Assembly (NCBI GenBank): GCA_030844895.1
Contig: JAUTDX010002093.1
Location: 33,554-97,553, forward strand
Source: Ambrosia x helenae
Taxonomy: Eukaryota; Streptophyta; Magnoliopsida; Asterales; Asteraceae
DNA length: 64,000 nucleotides
Direction: 5' to 3'
Positions 11,267 through 23,317 of this stretch are shown piece by piece (the first letter of the stretch is position 1; each line of letters begins with the position of its first letter). The position numbers were made by a program, and so were the translations under genes. Below the pieces are notes generated by a model that searched no databases, was not told where the DNA came from, and saw only the letters and a list, made by a program, of their open reading frames with translations.

Positions 11267-11299
11267 CTAGCTTTTTAACTCGGCGCCGCGTTGCGGCGC
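11267..11299 (-). mobile_element. Helitron 3' terminus, minus strand (Hel-D)
   Basis: On the minus strand a perfect hairpin (11283-11299, 7-bp stem GCGCCGC/GCGGCGC with a 3-base loop) is followed by CGAGTTAAAAAGCTAG and then T. CTAG occupies 11267-11270. The element extends to higher coordinates; its 5' end was not found, but the duplicated region near 14-15 kb may be its cargo. Confidence 0.65.
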
Positions 11300-14051
11300 T
11301 TCAATTGAAAATAAATATGCCCACGTTCCCTGTACATATACACATGCTCACATTCCTCGTTTATATCCCGCATTATAAAATAAACAGGGAATTGAAAAAA
11401 AAAACTCACATGCCTCATTTGCAAATTGGATAAATTTAATACCTGATCAATTAGTATGCTCATATTGCAATGTATGAATCAAATCAAATCAACCAAGTAA
11501 TGCAACAGTTAACATTCAAAGCAACAACCACCACATTTGTACATAACACCATCGTCACATTCGGTCTTAGAACAGCTTAGTCATGTTAATAATATGAGCT
11601 GCTGTCATTCCAATTGGTGTAATTGCCTCTTAATAGCCAACCAACTATTTTTATTACTCCTAAATCCCTCCCTATGATTTGAATCATTCATATCTTCAAA
11701 CTCCCACCTTCTAGAAGGCCCACCAATTCCTTAGTCCATTTTTTGGTAGCTCTCACTTGAGAGTGACAACTGAAAAAACTAAAACAGGTCAATATAGGAA
11801 AATTGAAAATTGAAATGTGAATGAAAATATACATATAACTAAAAGTTAAGAAAGCTCACATGTTTGTAGGTTCAATCAACACAAAGGTTAAGCTAAGGCT
11901 TTAAGGTTAGAGCACTAAACAAAATGTTTAAAGGTCATGACAATAACTTTAAGAACACCCAAGTTAAAGGCAAGTAATAGCAGCAGTTTTTTAAATTAAA
12001 AATAAAAAACAATAAGACACGTGTAAAGCCAAAACCACATCATCCTTAGTGAACATAGATATAGCAAACACCTGGCAATCAAGCCACATATGAACATCCA
12101 AATTACAAATAAAATGAAACATCACCTTAAGACCAATAATTTGAAGCAGTAGTAACCATAGTTACCCGTTAAAGGGAACCTGCAAAACAAAATTGCAGCA
12201 AAAGTAAGTAATTTAGATACTATATATGTATTAAAATACAAATTCCTTTTATTTTAGCCAGATTGGAAGGTATTTAAATTTGATAACAATAAATTTAGTC
12301 TATGATGCATAAATATTAAATAAAAGAAATGGAATCTTTCAAAACACAAACCCCGCCAACTTAACAATCTACCATGCAGTCCAGGCTCAACTCATAACCA
12401 CAAACATCTAAAACAGCCAACTGTCCATATAAGCCACCCACGGACGTTCGCCTAGTTAGTTAAATGAAAGTTTAACCTCAAAGATATGTTATTCAGAATG
12501 TAACAAATCAAGTTAACATACAGTAGCTTAAATATTAGCCCCCGAGTACAGTTAAAAAGAAAGTTTAACCTCAAAGATAACATAATCACTGAGATTACAT
12601 AGATCCTATAATTTTCCACAGCTGAAAACCGCAGCTAACTTGAATCCGCAGCTGAAAACTAAAAGAAACATATGATGTTCAAAATGAACATAATCAGCAA
12701 TTTCATAGTGCAAAACATACAATCTAAAGCGTGCAATAAAGAATTATTTGTTGTGTTATTCATCATGAACAGTCCATTATAATACGACCTGTGCATATCA
12801 GGTTCTCCGCAGCACCTGAAGCAACTCATGATCACCTTCCTCCTTTTACGCGTTACAATTTTACTTTAAAAGGCAAAAATTACAAATCATTATTAAACAA
12901 ATTAACCAATGTGCATACATGTCATCAAAATCACTTTAATCAAATAGATAATATGGCCAACTTCACACATATGTTCGGCATAACACATAGTAAGCATTCT
13001 TGATCTAAACAACCTTAATCACAAATATATGGTCATAAACATACTAAATATAAACCAGATAAAGGCTAAGCAAGTAGCAAACCTGTGTAAAAAACTCAAA
13101 TCAGCAATCAAAATACCACAAAAGAAAGCAATATAGAATTTAAGGGTATATGACTTTAAAACCATCTTTTTGTGATGTGCTGATAATTTATTGTAGAACA
13201 AAAGATTTGAAAGTTTTTATTGGGTCAACCAATCAATCTGACCCATTATAAACATGTACTAAAAACTGACCCATTTTGACACGCCACACAACGAATTCAA
13301 CTTTGCCCTTTAACCACTAATACTAAACATATTTATTAAACCATGTACAAAGTTGATCAGTCCACTATTTTCAAATGAAAGGTGTATGAAACTCCAATTC
13401 TAAAGTGCATTTGGAAATATTTAAACTCGACTTTCTACTAAAAAGTGAAAGATGTACATTAATTTAAACTCGAATATAATATTTTTAACAATATTAACTA
13501 ATGTAGACAGATGTGTACCAGGAGCATTCTCACTTGGTTAGAGAACATTGTTACTTTGTTTTGAACGACTTGCACTTTCCTATCCACTCGCTCGTTTACT
13601 TTATTTTCCTCTCTTTAGAACGGGTAGGCGATTGTCTGTTTGCAAGAATCCATAAACACGACTTATACACAAATAATTCCATGCTCTTGCCTATTTTACT
13701 TTGGTATAACCTTTAAGACTGCCCCACTGTTTTTGAAGGTTTTTAACATCTTTGATCTTTCTATCTAAAGATTCAAGCACCACTAACAACAAACCATATA
13801 TCATCAAATGTCTAAGATTAAACAATAAAAATCGAAACTTTTAAGATAAAATGTGAGCAAGAACATACCTGTTGCTGGCTTAACCATGATAGCACCAATA
13901 ACAACAATGACTTTGGTAAAAAAAGAAAGTAAGTTAGTGTATACGTTGTTAACCTCACATAATTAATAGCATAGTTTTGCAAACCACCGTCTAACCCACC
14001 ATTTTCATTGCAATGTTGACTGTTCTTACAAACAAAAAGGTTTGAATGAAG
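11300..14051. other. Non-coding interior, probably of Hel-D
   Basis: Long AT-rich region without a supported gene. Minor repeats: GAAAGTTTAACCTCAAAGAT occurs twice (about 12466 and 12560). Open frames here are short and show no family features. Confidence 0.25.
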
Positions 14052-15218
14052 ACCACCATTTTGACAAGACTAATGAAATTACTTTCATCGAGGCTCAGAG
14101 TTATTGAAAGAATACACCAACATGGCTGCAAGGGGGTTGCAGGTAAACACCTGCCATCCTCCAACCTTGCCAAGCCGTAGCGAAATCCTCATCCGGCATT
14201 TTACTCAGGTTATTCAGCTCATCACAGCCAGCCTATCCGAAACCCTAAAGTAACCAATGATACAAGGCGAGACACACAAACCGCCCAAAACAACAAATGA
14301 CATGATGACAGCAGCTGTATGTTCAATACAATAGAATATAATTACTGTTCAAATAAGAAGGCATATTAATATAGTTAAATTAAATATAATTACCACCATT
14401 TTGACAAGACTAATGAAATTACTTTCACCGAGGCTCAGAGTTATTGAAAGAATACAGCACCATGGCTACAAGGGGGTTGCAGGTAAACACCTGCCATCCT
14501 CCAACCTTGCCAAGCCGTAGCGAACCCCTCATCCGGCATTTTACTCATGTTATTCAGCTCATCACAGCCAGCCTATCCGAAACCCTAACCTAAAAGAAGC
14601 CTGATGGTTTATTGGTTTTGTTGATTACATGTATCACAACCTGCAACAACATAAAACAACAAACAATTGAAATGCAAACCCTAAATAAATTAAAAAAGAC
14701 AACATACAAATTACAGCATACCCTAAAAGAATCACAAACCTGAAATGCGGTCAGAGACCGTCAAGAGGAAAACGGGACCACAGAAGAGAGGCGGAGGCGG
14801 CGGCGACGACGTGTCTAAGGTAAGCCCATAAAAATCGTTACAAAGCCCACAACATCCCCATCCCCAACGTCCACCTTTGGCGGTGGATCTGCCATGATCG
14901 ATACAGAGAAACCATAATAAAAATCAGAAGACAATAAAAGAGGCTCGACCTAGATGAAATGAAGAAGATTAGGAGGCGACGGGGACAGGATGTAGGAGGC
15001 GGGGATGAGAATCTCGTCTGGAGAAGATGTGAGGAGGACATAAAGAAGGGGACACAGCAATGGACAGGTGTCCACCACCGCTAAAGTAACCAATGATAAA
15101 AGGCCAGACACACAAACCGTCCAAAACAACAAATGACATGATGCCAGCAGCTGTATGTTAAATAAAATAGAATATAATTACTGTTCAAATAAGAAGGCAT
15201 ATTATTATAGTTAAATTA
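14052..15218. repeat. Interleaved segmental duplication A-B-A'-C-B'
   Basis: Unit A (14052-14247) is repeated nearly exactly as A' (14393-14588). Unit B (about 14247-14392) recurs as B' (about 15083-15218). Between A' and B' lies a unique segment C that includes exon-like sequence on both strands. On the minus strand each A unit contains an open stretch encoding KMPDEDFATAWQGW, which I cannot place in a family. Confidence 0.75.
14748..14821 (+). pseudogene. Possible first-exon fragment, unidentified
   Basis: A GC-rich ATG-initiated stretch encodes MRSETVKRKTGPQKRGGGGG and a few more residues before a GTAAGC donor. It looks like the start of a basic nuclear protein gene, but no second exon follows. 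It lies in the unique segment of the duplication and may be captured DNA. Weak evidence. Confidence 0.2.
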
Positions 15219-15389
15219 TTATCAGTATTATTATTAAATAATAGTTTGTGAAATTGAGCTCAGATATATTAGATATTTCTTCTAAAATTGGTGTGTTTTA
15301 AATAAAAGGATGAAAAAACATTAAATAGTTTATAAGGAGTATATTGCTTGGTAAATTTGTGGTTGTGTTGAAAGAGACTTCATTAGATA

Positions 15390-15625
15390 ATCTATAAGCG
15401 CCAATGAACTCCAGCCCAGCTGGGGAGAGGTGGGAGGGTTTACTTTTAAGAGGGTTCCTGCCCGGGCTTGGTCTTGAGTTCGAATCCTGCACACCACGAA
15501 AAAATTCTCTGTAACGGTTTGAGATAACTTCAAAGTGGACACCGGTGCGTGGGTAGAGATTCGAACTCGATTCGAGGGGTTGTCTGTCGATTGGGTTTAC
15601 CGCTGAAGCACACATTCCAAAAAAA
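15390..15625 (+). repeat. tRNA-derived SINE-like repeat
   Basis: An internal polymerase III B-box-like motif, GTTCGAATCC, lies at 15478-15487, with a plausible degenerate A box about 60 bp upstream near 15412-15430. A second B-box-like motif in the opposite orientation lies at about 15560-15575. The repeat ends in an A-rich run at about 15620. Plant SINEs have this layout, but no target duplication was found. Confidence 0.4.
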
Positions 15626-15894
15626 AGATAATCAATAAGCAAAACATTAACTTCAAATAATGAACTGAACTTTCATAATTACATGGCACTTCATTTATTT
15701 GACTATGTAACCTTGAAATCACTCCCTGAATCAGTGACTCTAGCGATTAGCTTAGATACCGATTTTATACCAACCTTGTATGCTAGAGATGTAAGACAAT
15801 CTTTCAATTTGTTAATGTTAGTTATAACTTGCATGCTCAATTAATTTGCAATAAAAATCAACAGAAAATAGTGTCCCAACTTTTGTACATTTAA

Positions 15895-16178
15895 GCTTTA
15901 ATGGAAATTAAATGTTTATTGCGCCACCTCAGCTCACGTCATTAGGGGACTTCTTTTTTTGCTTCTAATGGCGCCGAAGAAATGAAATTGCGCCCCCTCC
16001 ACTATTTTCCGTTTTTATTAGTTTAATTAAAGTAGGTCCCACCAAAAGTGTCTGTTCTTCTTCGTTATCGTGAAGGCGAGGGGTCAATAGCGCCCAGGAA
16101 ATAGAGGAGGGAGAGGGAGCGCTATTAATGGAAAAAATGCTCAAGTGGCAGGGGCGCCACCCCTTGTACCATCCAGCC
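15895..16178. mobile_element. Harbinger/Tourist-like MITE (right end clear, left end weak)
   Basis: The right end reads CCATCCAGCC followed by TAA. The left end, after TAA at 15892-15894, reads GCTTTAATGG, a poor match to GGCTGGATGG. The interior holds GGCGC-rich motifs. A related terminus, GGCTGGACAATGG after TAA, occurs at 57391. Confidence 0.45.
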
Positions 16179-16720
16179 TAATTCAGTGATCCTAACACGC
16201 ATTAGCGTTACGCTACAAGCCATTTTAGTCGACGATTGATGTATAACCTTTTTCACATTACATCACCATTTAAATTTATTCAACATAAAAACATATTTAT
16301 CATTTTTTTCAATTTCTTATATTCCTTGATTCTGCTGTACATATATTCAAACACTCCTAATCTCCAGCCAGGGTCAAAGAGGGCACATGTGTATGATGAC
16401 TAGACCCACAACCACTACCATGTGCAAAGGAAAAAAAAATAATTGGCTTAATCCGCCAGTCACGCAATGGAATAAAATAAATAAATTAATAATCGAATAA
16501 TAATTAATCAATGTTCAATTACATTACATTGTCTACCCAACACAATCACACCCATAAATCAACTTTGACTTTTTTGGTCAAACAAACTATGATGTAGAAC
16601 AAAAAACAAATTCAACACCCAATGAAAAGAGATCAAAAACCCCAATACAACAACTACCCAGTTTGGGCAATGTACCCCCCCCCCCCCCTCCCTTTATCTT
16701 TCATCAAATTGAAGTCTACA
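16179..16720. other. 3' flank of phytocyanin copy 2
   Basis: No gene seen. It ends in a run of about 14 cytosines near 16675-16688, just downstream of the phytocyanin stop codon, possibly polymorphic or mis-sized in assembly. Confidence 0.3.
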
Positions 16721-17875
16721 TTAAACACGGAAAAGTAGCGAGTCCCATATGGCGGCAATGGTGACGACAGCAGGTATCACGAGCTGACTCCTAAGGACAA
16801 TGAATCTTGAAGAGTCGCTCTTTGCAGGCGCAGCTTGTGGCGGTGGTGGTAACGGACTGAGATGTACGTGCAGTTTCATGCCACCATAGCAAGACCCTTT
16901 GCTACTAATGAAATAGCGGTCATGTGTGACATTGAGTGGCACGACATCTCTTCCGGCTCCTGTGGTGTAGTTGTGAACTGGATGCTCAGCAATGCAGGTT
17001 TCGTAGTTGGTCTGGTTAACTTCAATTACATCGTTCTGGTTTCTATCGTACACGAAAACTACAACAATAGAAAAACTACAAATAAGCCCGAAAACGATAC
17101 CAAATTTGAGATTAAATCAAATGTATAATCTTTGGCATCTATGGTAAATATGAAGCAATAAAATGTGTCAAAATATTAATTTATTAATGTAATCCAACTC
17201 TCTGATCAATTAAATACATCTAAAATCATATCTACAAATCTCATTACATTAACACTTCAAAAACAAAAGCATTAAGTACCATTAGTAAAATTATTTCCAA
17301 TTAATTTCAGTTTAAAAAAAAATTAGTACAGCTAAATAACAAAACAGACAGTTAAAAAAACATGATTCATTTTGTACCTGTACAATATATCAAGAAACAA
17401 AAACAGATTGTACAATACATCTAGCACGCTGTACCATCACCATCCAAACACACAGAACACAGATTAAAAAATTAAATAATAATAATAATAATAATAAATA
17501 AATAACCAACTCCGCCAGCATGTTTCTAAAACTTACCCATTAGATTAGATGTTTCTTTTATTTTATAAATGAATAGTAAAAAAGATCTACTAACTAAACC
17601 CATGTTCAAAAGCTCAAAACAACTGAAACAAACAGATCTATAGACACAAACAAAAGAAACAGGTACCCAAAACAATAGATCTAGCAAATAAGCAGCTTAC
17701 AGAGCCAGTCACCGAAGAAGAAGGTTTGGTTTGCAGCCCAAAGAGTGTAGTTAACATTGGTGGTCCAGCCCATGCTTCCACCAACGATGTAGCGTTTAGC
17801 TGAAACCTGAGGAACCATGATGGCTAAGAATGCTATAGCTATGGCTGTTGCCCATATGCTGCCGGTTCGACCCAT
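16721..17875 (-). CDS. Early-nodulin-like phytocyanin (GPI-anchored, copper site lost)
   Basis: Two exons, 17875-17701 and 17058-16721, joined across a GTAAGC...GTAG intron, encode 170 residues. Residues 1-26 form a signal peptide ending VSA. Residues 27-127 are a plastocyanin-like domain, with the family disulfide pair C80 and C115. The C-terminus has a short proline-rich segment (P129-P136), small residues suitable as a GPI site (about S139-S142) and a hydrophobic tail. In copper-binding phytocyanins the ligands are His, Cys, His and Met/Gln. Here the matching positions appear to be N67, S110, S114 and M119, so three of four are lost and the protein should not bind copper as a blue protein. 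This is the early-nodulin-like subfamily, thought to act at the cell surface or wall. No defect was seen, and the related copy at 8.7-9.6 kb shares its intron position. Likely functional. Confidence 0.88.
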
Positions 17876-19632
17876 TGGAGTGTGTGTGGTGTCTGGTTTG
17901 GTTTTTTCTAGAAGTGTCGAGGAGTGGTGTTGGCTGCAATTTATAAGTGAAATGGAGCGTCACACGATTATTATATTATATTTTTATTATAAAATAAAAT
18001 AATATTAGTCGGTACTATACGGTGTATACGCGTTTTCGGGTTGTATTTTTTTTATTTTTTACGGAAAATAGTATCTAAAAAAGGATAAAAAAGAGTTGAT
18101 TACGGAAATGTAATAAAGGGTCCTACTTAATTTGGTTATATACACATTTCTACACGTCGTGTTAAATGTTAAGTCTCACCGAATATGTTTTCGTGTGACT
18201 TTGGGAGTTCTCATATACAAGAAATTCTGTCTTTTTTATTTTAGAAATTGTAAAAACATAAAATTTAATAGAATTTTATATGGCGTTGATATAATATTTT
18301 TCAATGTACTGAAGTGTGGAACAACACCTTATTGTATCATGTAGAGCATGTGGTGATGTTATTTAATCTGATATCGCATATATCTTCCAATATCGATGAT
18401 GGCATTTGCCTGATATGCTACAGTATGGTGAGGTATATATTACCCTTCCGGTTCATTAAGGCAAGTTGGCGTGGATAAGGGAACGGGGAGGTATGGTTGA
18501 GTTGGCCATTGAAGCTGTTAGGGAATACCGCCCCCACTCTAGCGAGGTGTGTGGCATGAGTACGGGCAACATAAGCTTGTTGAGGGAACCGCTTGTGGAT
18601 ATGGCTTATGTACAAGTAATTCAGCTCACTGTATAAACTTATAATATTCCTCGAGATGGGTGGTTTGGCAACAATGATGTCACATTGATGTGGGAGAGAC
18701 AATTTTAAAGACAACACTCGCCGCGCTAAGTGGTCCTCATCGTAATAGTTTCACTTGTTCAAGCATACTTAGTTAATTACGCAATTATAATAAATAATAC
18801 TTTGATTCTAACTTAAAATGTGTCACGACTTAAAAAGACTATATTTGATTTATCATCTCTCCTATCCATGATTTTGTAAGATGGGCAAAGGTGTTAAAAT
18901 AAATTTCCACAAAATATCTTTGTTTTCTTTATCAGAACACAATTTACTTTTGATATATCCATAAATAAGAAACAATGAGATGAAGATGTTAGGTTGTGGT
19001 GTGGGAATGGCCCTTGAATGGAGGACTACACATCACCTCAGTTGTTATATCATCTAGGATGGTAGTCCTCCTCCTTTTATGTTTATTTTATAATTCAAAT
19101 GAATATCATCATCATCAACCACCACTACCTTCTCCACACCAACATCTTCATCTCGCCCGAAAGAAAAAAACAAATTCCCGTCACCGGCAACCAGTCAACC
19201 ACCACAACCGCCACCTTCTCCACACCATTATCAACCACCACCACCACCACCGGAAAAATTTTTTTTTAAAAAATCCTGTCACCGACGGGGGCGGTGTGGT
19301 GGGATATACAATGGTGGTTGGAGGGACGATGGTGAAGAAGGTTGGTGGTGATGAGGATGGTTGGTTGTGAAGAAGTTGGCCCATCACAAACGTCGAGTTT
19401 TGGACGACCCTCACCGGGGCGGTGTGGGACGTCCTGGCGACCCAAGACGGGGCGGGGACGAACCCCACATCCACCCGCCTTAGTTATTTAGATTTTAGGG
19501 CACTAAATTTTTTAATCAAACACTTCATGTGTTACTTTTATGTCAAGATTGAATTTTGCATCCACTATTTTGAGACAATCAAGATTGGATCGCGTGAGTC
19601 AAAGATCATTATTGTATCGAATTCGAACTTGA
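17876..19632. other. Promoter-side region of phytocyanin copy 2 and low-complexity DNA
   Basis: About 18.4-18.7 kb is moderately GC-rich but no frame matches a known family. At 19100-19270 there is a CCACCA-rich strand-biased stretch that yields histidine/proline-rich translations only because of its composition. No gene supported. Confidence 0.3.
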
Positions 19633-19635
19633 TAA

Positions 19636-21831
19636 GACTGAGGGGTGTGGGGTGGGGAAAGGCTCGGGAAGGCTGAGGTGGCCTTTTCCCGAACGGGAAC
19701 ACCGCCCCCCCCGAAATGTGTTCGGTGAACTCGGGAGAATTCCCCCGTCCACCCCGTCCCTTTTCCCAAGAATTTTTTGAACGTTTGGACCTGTTGACCG
19801 TTGAAAGTTACCGTTTGAAAAAAAAAAAAAAAAAAAAAAAACGTTTTTTATATATATATATATTATAAAACTTCAAAATCCTACCACCAATTCAAACCAA
19901 TTCAAACCTACTTCACACAACATTCCATATTTTATAAACTTTACACCCTAATTTTTTATAAAACCACATAATAATTTCTAGCCTTTTTCACCTAATTTTA
20001 TACAAGCATGAGTTCGTCGTCAGAAGAGGCAAACGTTGCCAATTTTTTTGCGAGCACGATGGTTGAAACGGCAAACATATTGTTAGAGTTCGTAAACGAC
20101 AGTAGTGACGAGGAAACAAATTCGGAACCAAGAACAAGACGCGCCGCATTAAACAGAGATCGTGAGGGTATATTTTATTTCTTATACTTTTTAAATTTCT
20201 TATTTTGTTATATTTTGTTAATTTTTTTTACTACTTTTTTATTGTATTTCATATCTTATATTTTAAAAATAGATTTTTGTTATTATATTTTATTTCTTAT
20301 ATTCTTTATTTTTATCTAAAGGTGCACACGAACGTTTGGTTGCTGACTACTTTGCTGAGGACTGCGTATACCCAGACGAGCTATTTAAGCGTCGCTTTAG
20401 AATGAGTCGCCGATTGTTTCAACGAATTGCCAATAACTTGGCTAATTATGATGAGTTTTTCACACTACGATATGATGCTAGAGGAAAACGAGGTTTTACG
20501 ACTCTACAAAAATGTACTTCTGCGATTCGTCAGTTGGCGTACGGGACTGCTAGTGATTCATGGGATGAATACTTGAGGATGTCTGCTAGAATGAGTCGGG
20601 AGTGCTTGTATCGGTTTTGCGAAGATGTCGTGAACTTATATAGCAAAGTTTACATGCGTAGGCCAACGAAGAACGAAATCCAAAAGCTTTACGCACACCA
20701 TGCAGAGAGACACGGCTTTCCTGGCATGCTTGGAAGCATCGATTGCACGCATTGGCCATGGCGTAATTGCCCCACTGCATGGAAAGGGCAGTTTACGCGA
20801 GGTGACATTGGAGAGCCATCAATTATTTTAGAATCTGTTTGCTCACAAGACCTTTGGATTTGGCATGCTTTTTTTGGAGTTGCTGGTTCATGCAACGATT
20901 TAAATGTTCTAGCTAAATCCACGATTTTCGACCGCATCATTAGAGGTACCGGTCCTGATGACTCTTTCGTGCTCAACGGGGTAGAATACAAGCACGGGTA
21001 TTATCTAGCAGACGGGATATACCCAAGTTACTCATCTCTTGTGAAAACGATACAAATTCCCACGGATGAGAAAAGAAAAAAGTTTGCGAAATGCCAAGAA
21101 GGGGCGAGAAAAGACGTTGAACGGTTATTCGGTGTTTTGACCGCTAAATGGCATGTTATTGGGCGGCCCGCACGTGCATGGCATCCAGAAAACTTGAGGT
21201 ATATTATGTACGCTTGTTTGATACTACATAACATGATAATCGAAGATGAAGGCCGCGCTATATGTGAGTATGACCCGAATGACGTTGAAGAGAATATCGA
21301 GCCGGTTGACCAGGGACAACAACAATCGAACCGGTGGGCACTAGAGGATAGTACCGTGCACAACAATCTTTGCACGGATCTAATCGACCATATTTGGAAC
21401 AATTTTCGGGTCGATGATGTTGGTGACGAGTAGTTTGTATTTTTTTTTACTTTCTTTAGGTTTGTTTTTTTTTTTATTTGTTTAGGTTTGGTTTTTTTTA
21501 ATTTGTTTAGGTTTGGTTTTTTTTAATTTGTTTAGGTTTGTAATTTTTTTTTAATTTAAAATCTTTTTTTTTATGTCATCCGAATTGTTTTTTTTTTTTT
21601 TTGGTATTATTTTCGTTTTTTTTAATTTCCATGTAATTTGTTTTTTAATTTTAATGAAAAAAAAAAATTAATGAAAAATAAAGTCTATAAAATAAATCAA
21701 AAAAAAAATAATAAAAAAAGGAAGGGGGAAGGGGAACCATTTCCCCTAGAAGGGGAAAGAAAAGGGGAAAATGATGTGGCGCTGAGGTGGACAAGGGAAG
21801 GAAGGGGGAAGGGGAACCACACCCCATAGTC
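19636..21831 (+). mobile_element. PIF/Harbinger DNA transposon, apparently complete
   Basis: A 2196-bp element flanked by TAA target duplications (19633-19635 and 21832-21834). The inverted termini are GACTGAGGGGTGTGG on the left and GACTATGGGGTGTGG on the right. The three-base TAA duplication and DDE transposase are diagnostic of PIF/Harbinger. It carries only the transposase; the Myb/SANT-like ORF1 partner that most such elements need is absent. A poly-A run and TA repeats lie at about 19819-19863. Confidence 0.92.
20008..21433 (+). CDS. PIF/Harbinger DDE transposase
   Basis: Two exons (20008-20167 and 20322-21433) with a 154-bp intron (GTATAT donor, AAAG acceptor) give 423 residues. The N-terminal 53 residues are acidic and serine-rich (MSSSSEEANVANFF). 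The nuclease domain follows the ALP1/HARBI1 pattern: the first acidic residue is in GSIDCTHWPW (D194), the second in AGSCNDLNVL (D246) and the third in RKDVERLFGVL (E320). The ending DHIWNNFRVDD is usual for the family. No stop or frameshift was seen, so the catalytic triad looks complete. It catalyses cut-and-paste transposition at TAA/TTA sites, normally with an ORF1-encoded DNA-binding partner. ALP1-type host genes share this fold, but the inverted repeats around this one make it a transposon gene. Confidence 0.9.
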
Positions 21832-21899
21832 TAATATTATAAAACCTTAAGGTGTTTTAACATCAAGATCGAGGTATTAAAGACCATGCTTTCAATATA

Positions 21900-22300
21900 G
21901 AGTAAAGATCAAATACATATAGTTTTTTTGTAAGAACTGTGAGAATCAAAGGGGGTAAAAAAAATTTATTTTTTTTTTTAGAATTTTTTTTTCCCATGTG
22001 CTTAAACATTCTTTCTAGATGAATAATACAAAAAAAAAAATTTTAAAAAAATTTTTTTTAGTGTAATTACGTCATTAAGGTAAATACATTAGTTTACACT
22101 AGAGTAATTATGTAATTACTCTACACGTAATTACTCTACACCAAATTTTTTTTTTTTTTTTTTTTTTTAGTTTTCAATACTATAATACATGTTTAACAAT
22201 ATGGGGAAAAAAAAATTTTAAAAATTTTTTTTTAAAAAAATACCCTCCTTTGATTCTCACAGTTCTTACCAAAAAAGCTATTTGTACCGGATCTTTCCTC
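21900..22300. mobile_element. Mutator-type MITE with perfect 9-bp TSD
   Basis: A 401-bp element starting GAGTAAAGATC and ending GATCTTTCCTC, with inverted repeats of about 70 bp that include the GTAAGAACTGTGAGAATCAA core. The target duplication TTCAATATA is present at 21891-21899 and 22301-22309. No coding capacity; the middle is poly-A/poly-T rich. Confidence 0.88.
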
Positions 22301-22420
22301 TTCAATATAATATTCGGTCAAAAATAAGATTACATGAAAATATGAAAAGACCGACACATATTAAAATCGAGGCAGTTGAGATGGCTTCCAAAGCTAGCAT
22401 GGCTGCATTCTTTTAAAAAA

Positions 22421-22731
22421 GAGTTAATAGCCAAAATCTTTCCTGAAGTTTGGTCACTTTTACCACTTCAGTCCAAAATCCAAACATTTATATCTGGGTC
22501 CTCAGTTTTTTTTTTTTTTTTGCCAAACTCGTCCCTGAAAAGGTTTGGGTTTTGCTAAATTCGTCCCTGAGGTTTGGTCACTTTTGCCACTTCAGTCCAC
22601 AACTTAAACGTTGTCAGGGACGAATTTGGCAAGAAAAAATAAAACTTAAGGATCCAGATGTGAAAGGTTTGGGTTTTGGACTGAAGTGCCAAAAGTGATC
22701 AAACCTCAGGGACGATTTTGGCTATTAACTC
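22421..22731. mobile_element. Mutator-type MITE with perfect 9-bp TSD
   Basis: A 311-bp foldback element beginning GAGTTAATAGCCAAAAT and ending with its complement. Target duplication TTTAAAAAA lies at 22412-22420 and 22732-22740. The interior repeats the phrases CTGAGGTTTGGTCACTTTTG and CAGTCCA in both orientations. Confidence 0.88.
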
Positions 22732-22740
22732 TTTAAAAAA

Positions 22741-23317
22741 TAATCAAAATATGGGTGTAGTTGATTATTATAAAAGCCTATAATTGTTTAAATCTTGTAC
22801 ACATACGATGACATGATTTGCCAGATCATTATATACAATTACAATCATAGTTATTATTATTACATTAATAATAGCTTAATAATACAAATTAGTAAATTAC
22901 TACTACTTCAAATCTTCAACTAACTTATCATTACACTAGTTTATAAAAAAAGTTAAATACATTTTCTTAGAAAAAAATCTGTGGTGAAAATACAGATTCA
23001 GACACTGTAGAAATACTTGCAAACTAGTTGGTCAGGTGTTCGACAATGATATATGGACCGATAGCACAATGTTGGAGGAATTGGATCGAGCAACACAATA
23101 AGCACACCGATGTTTTGCGGAAACTCCCACGACTCTTTTGATATTATTAAGAACGAATATCCACACAGGATACAAAGACGCTAACCATTTATTTATACTA
23201 AACATAAAACTTCCTCCCTAAACTACCTTAAAAAACTATGAAATAAACATACCAAACTAATCGGTTCACTAATTAAGCCCCTAATCAAGATGACTTCCAT
23301 CATATATGTGGTTGTAT
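22741..23317. other. Intergenic spacer downstream of chorismate mutase
   Basis: AT-rich; no gene or element recognised. Confidence 0.3.

Noticed and set aside
15298..15642. 114-codon minus-strand open frame
   Set aside because: It runs across the SINE-like repeat and both B-box motifs; there is no protein-family signal.
18996..19370. Histidine/proline-rich open frame
   Set aside because: It only reflects CCA/CCACCA strand composition; there is no splice or domain support and the opposite strand is just as open.
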